Origin: Sipunculus nudus
Taxonomy: Eukaryota > Annelida > Sipuncula > Golfingiida > Sipunculidae
Direction of reading: 5' to 3'
DNA length: 64,000 bases
NCBI GenBank assembly: GCA_026874595.1
Contig: CM049311.1
Coordinates: 34,513,176-34,577,175, forward strand
Shown one piece after another: positions 25,501 to 37,927 of this stretch. The notes under the pieces were generated by a model, which saw only the letters and a program-made list of their open reading frames with translations, ran no database searches and was not told the DNA's origin. Both the position numbers and the translations under genes were made by a program. The first letter of the stretch is position 1. Each line of letters starts with the position of its first letter.

Positions 25501-25502
25501 TT

Positions 25503-25521
25503 TTTATTATGCATGTTTATT
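25503..25521 (-). terminator. Polyadenylation signals of the TRPV-like gene
   Basis: Two AATAAA hexamers on the minus strand (25521-25516 and 25508-25503) lie 15-33 nt after the stop codon. They imply a very short 3' UTR. Confidence 0.65.
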
Positions 25522-25535
25522 ATAAATTTGTAACG

Positions 25536-27617
25536 TCAGTTTTTCTCGTCGACTTCAAGATACCATACTGTAATTTTACTTCCGTCTTCACACGTGGCCG
25601 TTTCTGACGTCAGAGCCCGGTGACTTAGGGCGCAGCATCGTGGGAGCCGACGAGCCAAAAGCTCCACACTGGCCCCGCGAGATTTGAGCCACAGTAATTC
25701 TTTCGCCGCGTAACCGTCGTTATAAGTATTAGACATGGCTCCTATTAGCATATTCATGATCAGTACATAAGCTAATATTGTATACAACACATAAATGGAG
25801 GTGGAGAATTCGGGTACACGGCCTTCACTGTATGTTTCCAATCCCCCAAGGCCAGTCATTGCGAAGTAAAAGTTCACAAAAGCATTACCGAATGGTTTGA
25901 GTTCGTCGGTGAGACCTGCGGGGGCTTCCTGAAACAGGACAATCATAGCCAGAGTAAAACCAACCATGATGAAAAGGCTCATGATTAAGAACCGGAGAAT
26001 ATCCCCAAAGAGGATGCGAATAAACATCTCAATGGTGTAAGCGGCCGTACTGTAAGCCAGCAGGAAGAAGAGACAAGAATACCAGCTGCAAATGAGACTT
26101 ATACTTAATATGATGTCTTCGTTAGAATTACCTGTAAGATGAACAATGAACCAAATTATGTTAAACAAATGTCCTAGTGAAAGTAAAAAGCGTAGGTGGT
26201 TGGATTTCCTTATGACAGCCAGAGGTACCTTGTAGGAATCGGTAGTACGCATCCTATTCATTATTATTTTAATGACCTGAACCATGTCACGGAGTTCTCC
26301 GAGCATAATTAATACCGACCACACCACCGTAAAACAAGCTCCGAACATAAACGCCCTAGAGGTAGGGGTAGTGTAGGCCTGATCCAACGGCACTTTATAA
26401 GATCCTGTCGCGTTTTGGTTGTTGTTTAATGGTCTGTGCATCGCACAATAACTCAGGAATACCACATACACCAAGTGAACCAAGGCCCAGCCGATGAACC
26501 AATAGAAGTATTGCTTCCAACGGAGATTTAGCAAGGTTTTAATAGGGGCTAATTTAAAAGCCGGAAGTACGTCATCATCTTCCAAATAGAGGATGAGCTC
26601 ACTGACATTTGGCCGGTTGTTCGGTGCTACCATCGTGTCGATCTCCGAAAGTTCGTATAGGGAGATACCGGTGTTACCGTAAGTCATCTGAGGAAACCGG
26701 TAAACATCATCCATGCTCAACAAATCCCCCAACGCTTCGGGGCTTCCTATTTTAGCTGCAAGTGTTATGGGTGTGTAACCATCATCGTTCCTCGCCTTCA
26801 GCAGGTGACAGCGCATGCGCGCCCGCGCCTTCCTTCCTACCGGATTTACTTTATCCCCATGGACTCTACACCACCACCTAACTGCCTCGGTGGATGATAA
26901 GAGATACTTGAGCATCTCGCTGGCTTTTTCCGCGTCAGTTTTGTAATATTCCACCAATGAGTGAACAATGTTGTTTCCAGTGGTTTCGTCCTTATCGTCC
27001 AGCTTAGCCCCGTACCCGATAAGATCACAAAACACTTCCTTCTGCCCAGCCCAGAGAGCCAACGTTAATGGTAATCCACTCACTTTCTTTAAGTTGCAAA
27101 ACAGATCCCCAGTTGTTTGAGTAGCAAGCAGCTCCAACCTCTCATCGTCATCGAGGAGGATAAACATCTTCTTTATGATATCCCTGTACCCATTCACAGC
27201 CGCTAAATGCAGTGCTGTCAAGCCGTTGTGGTGCTGCTTTATGATTTTACCCATTATAACGCTTTTTCCAAGTGCGTCAATAACCATTTCGGCGGCTTCG
27301 ACGTTCTTGTACAAGAGTGCTATGTGCAGAGGCGTCTCGCCTGTTGAACCTTTTATAGCCGGCATCACTTTATCCTTGTAATGATCTTTTAACAGATCCG
27401 TTAAGACTTTGAGCCTGTTGTTATAATGGTTTTTACACACATAGAAGAATTCCTCCTTTTTCACCTGATTATCGCTTGCGTTCTCCGTTAAGCTCTTCTT
27501 GTAAGCTGCCACGTCGTTCCCCTCAATGTCACCGTCTGGCCAGATTGTTTCGTAGAAGAGGGATGTGATCACGTTCCCCTCATCGGGACCTACTCTTTTC
27601 GAGCAATCACACGCCAT
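25536..27617 (-). CDS. TRPV-like cation channel, intronless
   Basis: A 693-residue plasma-membrane channel of the TRP vanilloid type. The N-terminus has ankyrin repeats (GETPLHIA ~93, GLTALHLAAVNG ~132, GLPLTLALWAG ~181, NNIVHSLV ~215, DGYTPITLAAK ~279). Six membrane segments lie near 370-392, 422-440, 476-495, 502-521, 540-562 and 607-631. The pore helix and filter region is FYFAMTGLGGLE (~583-594). After S6, ELLWLKSRGASVELLARR places a tryptophan (~643) where TRPV proteins have the TRP-helix W. NAT at ~402 is a possible S1-S2 glycosylation site. The longest open frame begins at a TTG 21 codons upstream, so I chose the first ATG (27617), which has A at -3 and G at +4. The gene is a single uninterrupted frame and visibly more GC-rich than its flanks. 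The ligand and subtype cannot be assigned. An upstream spliced exon is possible. Confidence 0.92.
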   Translation of the reverse strand: MACDCSKRVGPDEGNVITSLFYETIWPDGDIEGNDVAAYKKSLTENASDNQVKKEEFFYVCKNHYNNRLKVLTDLLKDHYKDKVMPAIKGSTGETPLHIALLYKNVEAAEMVIDALGKSVIMGKIIKQHHNGLTALHLAAVNGYRDIIKKMFILLDDDERLELLATQTTGDLFCNLKKVSGLPLTLALWAGQKEVFCDLIGYGAKLDDKDETTGNNIVHSLVEYYKTDAEKASEMLKYLLSSTEAVRWWCRVHGDKVNPVGRKARARMRCHLLKARNDDGYTPITLAAKIGSPEALGDLLSMDDVYRFPQMTYGNTGISLYELSEIDTMVAPNNRPNVSELILYLEDDDVLPAFKLAPIKTLLNLRWKQYFYWFIGWALVHLVYVVFLSYCAMHRPLNNNQNATGSYKVPLDQAYTTPTSRAFMFGACFTVVWSVLIMLGELRDMVQVIKIIMNRMRTTDSYKVPLAVIRKSNHLRFLLSLGHLFNIIWFIVHLTGNSNEDIILSISLICSWYSCLFFLLAYSTAAYTIEMFIRILFGDILRFLIMSLFIMVGFTLAMIVLFQEAPAGLTDELKPFGNAFVNFYFAMTGLGGLETYSEGRVPEFSTSIYVLYTILAYVLIMNMLIGAMSNTYNDGYAAKELLWLKSRGASVELLARRLPRCCALSHRALTSETATCEDGSKITVWYLEVDEKN

Positions 27618-27681
27618 TATAATACACTTTTTCCCAATAAACGCTTGTCTGTCATCTGTTTTCTTGTGAAAGAAGGACAAC

Positions 27682-27708
27682 CTAACCGACTCGCTCTGGT
27701 GTTGTCAT
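27682..27708 (-). promoter_or_regulatory. Short upstream ORF before the channel start
   Basis: An ATG followed by seven sense codons and TAG ends about 65 nt before the chosen start codon. If it is within the transcript it could dampen translation. Whether the mRNA includes it is unknown. Confidence 0.35.
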
Positions 27709-27844
27709 CACAAAATGAATGTGATCAATTAAAATCTCGTAGCAGATGTTCCTCATCAAGAGGGGTTGCCCATTGATGCCCATACGGACCACATGAAAAG
27801 AAGAAAATGCATATAAATAAATAGGTAATAACATTAAAATTACA

Positions 27845-27848
<4 letters not shown>

Positions 27849-27907
<59 letters not shown>
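27849..27907. repeat. (TA)n microsatellite
   Basis: About 58 bp of pure TA repeat, roughly 230 bp upstream of the channel start codon. Confidence 0.95.
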
Positions 27908-27909
<2 letters not shown>

Positions 27910-28124
27910 GCTGTGTCATTCCTCAGGCACACACACTGAAATGGTCAAATATATGTATGTTCATCTGAATAGGTTGGATTAAGCTGGGGTGAGCACTGCT
28001 GAAAGCTCTACATTCGAAACGTTATTGTCATACAGTATTATGAAGTCTAACTATGTATGGCAATGCTCCCCCTGCATTGTAGGGCTCTTTCACTATGATG
28101 TATTTAATTTTTATATGTATTATA

Positions 28125-28129
<5 letters not shown>

Positions 28130-28167
<38 letters not shown>
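28130..28167. repeat. (TA)n microsatellite
   Basis: A pure TA run of about 38 bp. Confidence 0.9.
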
Positions 28168-28171
<4 letters not shown>

Positions 28172-29930
28172 AGTGTAGTTAATTGGACACGATGATGAAC
28201 AGTTACTTAAAATGTTTATTTAATTAAATGCCTTCCCTTTTTTGCGGATATAGACTGAGACGTTTGAGAGGATAGTCTGCTAACTTAAAAATACAGGCGA
28301 CCGTGAATGTTATAAACTATCCTCGTTTTAGTCCAACGCGCAGTGGAAATATATGATTTCCCAATCCAAACATCTCCAGTCATAGCTTTGACCCTTATAT
28401 GAGACCTCCAATATTTTCATTTATACAAAATATAACATTATCTGTGTGCATAAATACGCTGGTCCTTCAGTGTGTACTTACTTTTCTGAGTATCCATGGT
28501 GAAGATAAATATATATGCGTGTGTGTATATGTCATGTCTCTCCCCTGGTGGATTCACGTTAGATTTCTATAAACCTTTTATGTCTTCCTGTATGCGCGGC
28601 TTACCTGGCTAACGTTCGGGTAGAAAGACACCGTGTTTGCACCGCGTCGATATTGAGGTGATGTTTATTGAGCTCCCGTCATAACCAGGTCTGCAGCCAT
28701 ACTTGTGAGGAACCGCAGAATGTCAACAGTACCAATCGACCATAGCACTCTCGAGAACTCACATCTCCAATTAAAACCAATCAGTGTTATTTAAATCTTT
28801 TCCTTGAATAAATCTGGGGATGCACGAGTTTTTATGGTTCCTCATGAATTAGTTGACAGTCCATGACATGGCAAGCCTCAGTGGTAGAGTTCAGGTATAT
28901 ACATATACATTGACTTATGTGGCTCTTGTTTGGACAGGTCCGGTGGCCAAGAGTCATTACGCACACCGCTCACTACAAACCAGGGCAGTATATTATGTTC
29001 ATATCAAGCTGTCAGTGGATGACCTGTTGCCATGGAGTAACGTTGTAAACAGATCAAACAATAAATTATAAATGTCTTTAAATATATACAGAGTTCAATA
29101 ACCTTCTGTGAGAGAGCTCAGGTTCGCTGTCAAGCCCTTTCCTTAGCTCAATGGAATAAGTGCACGTAATTTTGTTCTTGAGGTCACTACAGTTAGATTG
29201 TGTCCTAAAGCAGATTCAAGCCATTATAGTGTCAGCTGAGGGAGTTAATTAACAGATACAATATTCGAATTGGCGATATGATATTTAACCTTGCAAATCC
29301 TACATGATTCAATTTATGAACGAGCGCAAGAATTTCTTACCCTGTTCAGAAATATGATCTTATAATTCTTAACAATTCAAAACATGCAGCCTATTGACCA
29401 CAATATATGCCAGTTAATCAGTTCTGCGGTTCCAGTCATGACTAAAATTGAATTAAATCTTTATTATTTATTTAATTTGTTCAATTAATATTTTTAATTA
29501 AAATATAATATATAGTAAATTAAAGTAAGTTCTATACTTTTTAATTATAAATAGAATATTGGAATAAGTTATTATACCAATCAGTGTTATAGACCCCCAA
29601 TCAAGAAAAAGCGCGGCTTCGAGGCCCTGACCTGCATGGAGTGATGTATTTGCATGAGGCAATCACGGCATCGAAAAATTCCCGTGTCAATCATGGATTC
29701 AACATTCCGAATTCATGACAAATTGCAAAACGTGTTTACACCGGTACCTATGTAGCAAATATATATACACATGTTTATATGTTAAATGGTATTTAAGAGT
29801 TACTGATCTAACCATTATGCCAGTTACCTGCTATCGAGAGAACGTAGTAAAAAGCATGTTCATGTTACTGGCAATTATGTACTCGAAACGTTAAGGAGAT
29901 ATAATTCTGAGTATGATGGGTTGATACATA
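28168..29930. other. Non-coding region upstream of the channel gene
   Basis: No exon or RNA gene is supported. Two tRNA A-box-like words (near 28870 and 29140) lack B boxes. The 29440-29570 stretch is strongly AT-rich. Confidence 0.5.
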
Positions 29931-29939
29931 TGAGATGGA

Positions 29940-30560
29940 GTTCAAATATAAATCCACTCCTGAGATATGTGCAATTTTCATCCATTTATGGATGAACGTT
30001 ATCCAAAGTGTATTGAAGTGGTGCCACCAAACTTATGTACGAGATTAAGGTATCAAAGACCTTTGGACATGCACAATTTCAGGCGGATTCGTCAAAACAC
30101 TCATGAAATACATGCGTGTGTGTATTCTACGAATACGTGATTATAGGTGGCGCCACCTGTCACGTGTACGAGAAGAATGATGTCCAGGATGGCTGGACAT
30201 GCCAAATTTTAGACCGATACATTGAACCATTCCTGAGATGTGAGTGATTTTCAACTAATGCAAACGCACGGACGCCATGCGAAAATGATTGCAGATGGCG
30301 CCTCTTGAGTACGACATGAAGGCATCCAAGATCTATGGACATGCACATTATCAGCCCAATGCATTGAACCACTCCTGAGATATGGGCTTTTATCACTAAA
30401 AAACCGCACAGATGGACAATACGCAAAAAAAAATTATAGGTGGTGCCACCAAACTTTGTAAGGCACTAGTTCACCTGTGACCAGATAGTAATGCCGGGTT
30501 TCAGAAAGATCGGTCTAGGGGCCTCAGAGGACATCTCAGGCAACGAAGGCGGCGCCAAAC
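29940..30560. repeat. ~118-bp degenerate tandem repeat with GGTGxCxCCACC
   Basis: Units share CCACTCCTGAGATATG, a GGTGGYGCCACC-like box (30012, 30146, 30290 and 30436 regions) and GGACATGCACATT. Four to five units are recognisable. The box at 30146-30157 is the same 12-bp palindrome as in the 11-13 kb array. Confidence 0.7.
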
Positions 30561-31235
30561 TCCGTTTTGGCAGACACAATTATTCCATTTTACAGACTCA
30601 ATAACCTTGCTGGTTCGTGCCCTTGCTTCGATCCCGTACAGTTTGCATTAATGTTGTTACAAATTTTATTTTTTTTACAACATGTTCCAGTGTAGCCTTT
30701 ATAAGAATATATATCTGTTTTCATAAGGGCCTTGTAATACATAAAGAAATCCTAATGTATCACTGTCCTATCAGTTCATTAACCTAAAATAACATCATAG
30801 AATTGGAGGATATTAAGCGAAAACGCAGTGACGTAAGCACAGCTAAAGTCTAGGTTCAAAGTATAGCAGAGTTACCTAGTGAACAGTATGAAGCAGAGTG
30901 GCTATATGTTTAAAAAAATTGATCAAAAGCATAGATAAAGTACTATAGCGTACAAAATAAGGTAAAATTGATGTGTAACTGAGTACATAAACGACTAGAA
31001 AAAAATGGGACCATGGAAAAATGAGTGATGCTCAGATATTAGTATATTAAAAACATTTCAATGTCTTACCCAGTATTCTTTTATCCCGAAGTCCGTAGAA
31101 CAATATAATATTATCATATAAATTTGGCTTGGCCTGATGTTGAACTGATGTAATAGTAATTGGTAAAATATAATTAAGTGAAATAATGCAGAGATTTACA
31201 ACAACAGTTAATGGTTACACACGTTGGTTAAACTT
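30561..31235. other. Non-coding spacer
   Basis: AT-rich with no recognisable gene or repeat. Confidence 0.5.
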
Positions 31236-31538
31236 CTTTTACACCGGGCCTACGTAGAGTTGCGGATTGCAGCGTACCGAATGCGCCCAAAATATGATGC
31301 GTACTCATGAAAAAATGTTGCTTCGCGCTGGATCAGCGTAGTCTCTCAGTAGGTTATGCATATGCTGGCGTACGATGACGTAGTTCGTCAGATTGACGTA
31401 GGGTATAGCGTACTCTTAATTGCTAAAGGCATGGCGTACAGAGCGTACAGTAGCGTACAATACCATAGTGTTGCATAAAAACAGCAGACTTTCTGCGTCC
31501 AGTGCTCTATACGCCGACAATACGCGAAAAAAAAAAAA
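31236..31538. repeat. GCGTAC-rich patch ending in a poly(A) run
   Basis: GCGTAC or close variants (TGCGTACT, AGCGTACA) occur at least six times within ~200 bp. A ~13-bp A-run at 31526-31538 abuts the first unit of the large array, so this may be the end of an inserted element. Confidence 0.5.
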
Positions 31539-33331
31539 ACTAGACGACCATAGGTCGAACGCTTGCCGGAAATCGGAAGTGAAACACAGACGGTAGGGCA
31601 GAACATATTGTCGGTTTTCTATTAATAGAATGACTCTCAGGGACATTGCTGAGAATATGTGGCCCGTAGAATGACAAATGAACAGGCAAGCAGACAAAGC
31701 TGACAACAAAAGACGAACAGACAGACATACTGACTTTGTGAGACAAGATTGACACCAGATGACATAACCTGGTGATTGAGAAGATTCAAAGGAAGAAAAT
31801 GAGTTATAATTTATGTAATTTAGATTTATAGTTTTGGAGGTATGGGGAATTAATGATATACTTGGGAGGCTCGACTGTAGCGCCTTCTAGCAGACATATT
31901 CCGAAGACGACAAATGCGTTTCGTATTATTAGTGTATGACATCAGATGTCCCAGTTTCAAAAGGATTCCGTCAAAGCTGTGGCCTGTCGAATGCTATATG
32001 TAAGGCGTAAGAACCAGCAAGCAGGCACTTTGAGGGTAACGGACAAACAGATTGACACACTGACAAAGTGACAGAAGATTGAAACCATATGCCTTAATCA
32101 GGTTATGGAGAAGACTCAAAGGAAGAAAATAAGCTATAGCTTATGTAACTGAGGCTTTTGGTGTAGAGATATGGCCAATACAATGGTATGTGTGGGAGGG
32201 TCGTGTGCAGCGCCCACTAGTGGCCATATCAGGAAAATGAAAAATTAATTTCTAGAAATTAGTGTAAGACATAAGATGTAATAGTTTCAAAAGGATTCCG
32301 TCAAAACTGTGGTCTATAGAATGCTATATGTGAGACGCAAGAGCCAACAAGCAGGCGAATTTGAGGACAACTGACAAACAGACGAAAACACTGACAAAGT
32401 GACTCAAGATTGAGTCCAGATAACTACTCAAGGTTATGGAGAAGACTCAAAGGAAGAAAAAAAGCTACAGTCTATGTAACTAAGGTTTATAGTTTTGGAG
32501 ATATTGCCAAAGCATGATATGTTGGGAGAGGTTCGAGTTCAGCGCCCCCTAGCGGTCATATCCGGAAAATGAAAAATTGGTTTCGAGATATTAGTGTAAG
32601 ACTTAAGATGTAATAGTTTCAAAAGGATTCTTTCAAAACTGTGGCCTGTAGAATGCTATATGTGAGACGCAAGAGCAAGCAGGCGAATTTGAGGACAACT
32701 GACAAACAGACGGACACAATGACAAAGTGACACAACATTGAGACCAGATGACATTATCAGTTTATGGAGAAGACTCAGAGAGAAAAAATAAGCTATAGTT
32801 TATGTAATTGAGGCTTTGGTTTTTATAGATATGGCCAATGTAATGATATCTGTGTGAGGGTCGTGTGCAGCGCCCCCTAGCAGCCATATTCAAAAAATGA
32901 AAGAACAATTTCGAGATAATAGTGTAGGACTTATGATATGTCAGTTTCAAAAAGATTCCTGCAATAATGTGGCCTTTGGCGCAAGATGAATGAAATCTCG
33001 AAATATCTCTATTCACGAGATATTTTACGAGATACTGCAAGACTTGTAATAAAATCTTGTAGTACTAGTTGAATGCTACCTGATGCAAAAAACTAGATCA
33101 CTCTAGCTTTAAAACTGACAAAGTGAGAAAAATAAGATCCCTTATTTTCGAATATCATGACTTTTCCCCAAAAAATTGTAACCATGGTTACGGCAAATTT
33201 GAGTCAGCTACACACCAGATGACAGGCCTTGGAATGACGATTAAAATGAGCTATTGTGGAAGTAGATACGACTAATAGTCACAAAGATATGAAGAAAAAA
33301 ACGTTTTGAGAAGTTTTGACGACCTTGACCT

Positions 33332-33344
33332 TGACCTTTGACCT
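33332..33344 (-). promoter_or_regulatory. DR1 nuclear-receptor-like element
   Basis: The minus strand reads AGGTCAAAGGTCA, a perfect direct repeat with one-base spacing, followed by further AAGGTCA half-sites. The same slot recurs in each array module, often with one change. It may simply be repeat sequence. Confidence 0.4.
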
Positions 33345-33452
33345 ATTTTAACCAAAAACAATAGGGCACCTAGAAATTATGTTTTCAAACATCCCTGTAA
33401 GTTTGAAGGTTATTGTGGCAAAATTGTGGCCAGGAGAGTGGTGACAAACAAA

Positions 33453-36163
33453 CTAGACGACCAGAGGTCGAGCGCTTGCCGGAAGTTGAAATGACAGACA
33501 GACGGACAGACAGAACATATTGTGGGTTTTCTATTATTTGAATGACCCTCAGCGTTTGCTGAGAAGTTGTGGCCTGTAAAATGACATATCAGACAAAGCA
33601 ACGAGGAAGCAGACAAAGCTGACAACAAAAGACGAACAGACAGACATACTGACACATCTGTGATAACAGATTACAGACAAAAGCGCCGAATGTGAAGAAG
33701 AGCAAAATTAGCGATAGTTTATGTAGGTAAGGTTTATAATTTTGGAGAGATAGCCAAAACATGATATGTTGGGGAGGTGAAAGTGCAGCGCCCCCTAGTG
33801 GCTATATCCGGAAAATGAAAAATCTGTTTTGAGATATTAGTGTAACACATAAGATGTACCAGTTTTAAAAGGATTCCTGAAAAAAAAAAACTGGCCTGTA
33901 GAATGCTATATATGAGACGCAAGAACCAGCAAGTAGGCGGATTTTAGGACAACTGACAAACAGACACACTGACAAAGTGACACAAGATTGAGACCAGATG
34001 ACATTACTAGGTCATGGAGAAGACTCAGGGAAAGAAAATAAGCCATAGTCTCTGTAATTGTGCCTTTGGGTTTTAGAGATATGGTCAATATAATGATATG
34101 TGTGTGAGGGTCATGTGCAGCGCCACCTAGCGGCCATATCCGGAAAATAGAAAAAATGTTTTGAGATATTTCTGTAAAACATAATATGCATCAGTTTTCA
34201 AATGCTTCTTTAAAAACTGTGGCCTGTAGAATGCTATATGTGAGACGCAAGAACCAGCAAGCAGGCAAATTTGAGGACAAGTGACAAACAGACGGACACA
34301 CTGACAAAGTGACACAAGATTGAGACCAGATGACATTATCAGTTTATGGAGAAGACTCAGAGGAAAAAAATAAGCTATAGTTTATGTAAATGAGGCTTTG
34401 GGTTTTAGAGATATGGCCAATGTAATGATATGTGTGTGAGGGTCGTTTGAAGCGCCCCCTAGGTGCCATATTCAAAAAATGAAAAAACAATTTCGAGATA
34501 CTAGTGTAGGACTTATGATGTGTCAGTTTCAAAAAGATTCCTGCAATAATGTGGCCTTTGGCGCAAGATGAATGAAATCTCGAAATATCTCTATTCACGA
34601 GATATTTTACGAGATACTGCAAGACTTTAATAAAATCTTGTAGTACTTGTTAAATGCTACCTGATGCAAAAAACTAGATCACTCTAGCTTTAAAACTGAC
34701 AAAGTTAGAAAAATAAGACCCCTTTATTTCGAATATCCTGACTTTTCCCCCAAAATTTGTAACCATGGTTACGGCAAATTTGAGTCAGCTACACACCAGA
34801 TGACAGGCCTTGGAACGACGATTAAAATGAGCTATTGTTGAAGTAGATACGACTGAAAGTCACACAGATATGGAGAAAAAACCGTTTTAAGAAGTTTTGA
34901 CGAACTTGACCTTGACCTTTCACCTATATTAACCAAAAACAATAGGGCACCTAGAAATTATGTTTTCGAACATCCCTGTAAGTTTCAAGGTTATTGTTGC
35001 AAAATTGTGGCCAGGAGAGTGGTGACAAACAAACAAGAACCAGCAAGAAGGCGAATTTGAGGACAACTGACAAACAGACGGACACACTGACAAAGTGACT
35101 CAAGATTGAGTCCAGATGACTACTCCAGATTATGGAGACGACTCAAAGGAAGAAAAAAGCTACAGTCTATGTAACTGAGGTTTATAGTTTTGGAGATATT
35201 GCCAAAGCATGATATGTTGGGAGAGGTTCGAGTTCAGCGCCCCCTAGCGGCCATATTCGGAAAATGAAAAATTGGTTTCGAGATATTATTGTAAGACTTA
35301 AGATGTAATAGTTTCAAAAGGATTCTTTCAAAACTGTGGCCTGTAGAATGCTATATGTGAGACGCAAGAGCAAGCAGGCGAATTTGAGGACAACTGACAA
35401 ACAGACGGACACAATGACAAAGTGACACAACATTGAGACCAGATGACATTATCAGTTTATGGAGAAGACTCAGAGGGAAAAAATAAGCTATAGTTTATGT
35501 AATTGAGGCTTTGGGTTTTAGAGATATGGCCAATGTAATGATATCTGTGTGAGGGTCGTGTGCAGCGCCCCCTAGGAGCCATATTCAAAAAATAAAAAAT
35601 TATTTCGAGATACTAGTGTAAGACTTATAATATGTCAGTTTCAAAAAGATTCCTGCAATAATGTGGCCTTTGGCGCAAGATGAATGAAATCTCGAAATAT
35701 CTCTATTCACGAGATATTTTACGAGATACTGCAAGACTTTAATAAAATCTTGTAGTACTAGTTGAATGCTACCTGATGCAAAAAACTAGATCACTCTAGC
35801 TTTAAAACTGACAAAGTTAGAAAAATAAGATCCCTTATTTTCGAATATCATGACTTTTCCCCAAAAAATTGTAACCATGGTTACGGCAAATTTGAGTCAG
35901 CTACACACCAGATGACAGGCCTTGGAATGACGATTAAAATGAGCTATTGTTGAAGTAGATACGACTAATATTCACAAAGATATGAAGAAAAAAACGTTTT
36001 GAGAAGTTTTGACGACCTTGACCTTGACCTTTGACCTATTTTAACCAAAAACAATAGGGCACCTAGAAATTATGTTTTCGAACATCCCTGTAAGTTTGAA
36101 GGTTATTGTGGCAAAATTGTGGCCAGGAGAGTGGTGACAAACAAACTAGACGACCATAGGTCG
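33453..36163. repeat. 2.7-kb block, duplicated at 57254-60026
   Basis: Both copies begin CTAGACGACCAGAGGTCGA and run through the same order of monomers with scattered substitutions. The second copy is ~60 bp longer because of a local duplication near 58690-58765. Confidence 0.85.
33787..33801 (-). promoter_or_regulatory. CTCF-core-like box (exact consensus match)
   Basis: The minus strand reads CCACTAGGGGGCGCT, which satisfies every position of the commonly used CTCF core CCASYAGRKGGCRSY (consensus from memory). It occupies the same slot in the monomer as about 40 related boxes. Binding is untested. Confidence 0.5.
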
Positions 36164-37927
36164 AACGCTTGCCGGAATTCGGAAGTGAAACACAGACGGA
36201 CAGACAGAACATATTGTCGGTTTTCTATTAATGGAATGACTCTCAGGGACATTGCTGAGAATATGTGGCCCGTAGAATGACATATGAGACAAAAGAACAG
36301 GCAAGCAGACAAAGCTGACAACAAAAGACGAACAGACAGACATACTGACTTTGTGAGACAAGATTGACACCAGATGACATAAGCTAGTTATTGAGAAGAT
36401 TCAAAGGAAGAAAATGAGTTATAATTTATGTAATTTAGATTTATAGTTTACGAGGTATGGCGAATTAATGATATACTTGGGAGGCTCGACTGTAGCGCCC
36501 TCTAGCAGACATATTCCGAAGACGACAAATGCGTTTCGTATTATTAGTGTATGACATGAGATGTCTCAGTTTCAAAAGGATTCCAAGCTGTGGCCTGTAG
36601 AATGCTATGTGTAAGGCGTAAGAACCAGCGAGCAGGCGACTTTGAGGATAATGGACAAACAGATGGACACACTGACAAAGTGACAGAAGATTGAAACCAG
36701 ATGCCTTAATCAGGTTATGGAGAAGACTCAAAGGAAGAAAATAAGCTATAGCTTATGTAACTGAGGCTTTGGGTGTAGAGATATGGCCAATACAATGGTA
36801 TGTGTGTGAGTCATGTGCAGCGCCCACTAGTGGCCATATCCGGAAAAATGAAAAATTTATTTCTAGATATTAGTGTAAGACATAAGATGTAATAGTTTCA
36901 AAAGGATTCCGTCAAAACTATGGCCTACAGAATGCTATATGTGAGACGCAAGAGCCAACAAGAAGGCGAATTTGAGGACAACTGACAAACAGACGAAAAC
37001 ACTGACAAAGTGACTCAAAATTGAGTCCAGAGGACTTCTCCAGGTTATGGAGAAGACTCAAAGGAAGAAAAAAGCTACAGTTTATGTAACTGAGGTTTAT
37101 AGTTTTGGAGATATTGCCAAAGCATGATATGTTGGGAGAGGTTCGAGTTCAGCGCCCCCTAGCGGCCATATCCGGAAAATGAAAAATTGGTTTCTAGATA
37201 TTAGTGTAAGACTTAAGATGTAATAGTTTCAAAAGGATTCTTTCAAAACTGTGGCCTGTAGAATGCTATATGTGAAACGCAAGAGCAAGCAGGCGAATTT
37301 GAGGACAACTGACAAACAGACAGACACACTGACAAAGTGTCACAAAATTGTGACCAGATGACTACACTAGGTTATGGAGAAGACTCAGAGGAAGAAAATA
37401 AGCTATAGTTTATGTAATTGAGGCTTATAATTTTGGAGATATGGCCAAAATATGATATGTTCGGGAGGTTCGCATCCAGCGCCCCCTAGCGGCCCCATTC
37501 AAAAAGTGAAAAATCGATTTCGAGATATTAGTGTAGGACTTATAATATGTCAGTTTCAAAAAGATTCCTGCAATAATGTGGCCTTTGGCGCAAGATGAAT
37601 GAAATCTCGAAATATCTCTATTCACGAGATATTTTACGAGATACTGCAAGACTTGTAATAAAATCTTATAGAACTAGTTGTGCTACCTGATGCAAAAAAT
37701 TAGATCACTCTAGCTTTAAAACTGACAAAGTTAGAAAAATAAGACCCCTTATTTTCGAATATTATGACTTTTCCCCCAAAACTTGTAACCATGGTTACGG
37801 CAAATTTGAGTCAGCTACACACCAGATGACAGGCCTTGGAATGACGATTAAAATGAGCTATTGTTGAAGTAGATACGGCTAATAGTCACAAAGATATGAA
37901 GAAAAAATCGTTTTGGGAAGATTTGAC
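36011..37927. repeat. ~1.9-kb higher-order unit, copy 1
   Basis: The unit from one GACCTTGACCTTGACC box to the next. It holds four ~330-bp monomers and closely resembles 37928-39834. Monomers at the same position match better between units than neighbours within a unit, which is the hallmark of a higher-order repeat. Confidence 0.85.

Noticed and set aside
27618-27680. 21-codon N-terminal extension of the channel starting at TTG
   Set aside because: The first codon is TTG, which is not expected to start a eukaryotic protein here. The next in-frame ATG has a strong context, and the extension has no domain content.
28861-28885. tRNA A-box-like GCCTCAGTGGTAGAG
   Set aside because: No B box follows at tRNA distance and no stems can be drawn.
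29135-29200. TAGCTCAATGG word resembling a tRNA A box
   Set aside because: No GGTTCGANTCC-type B box or acceptor stem.
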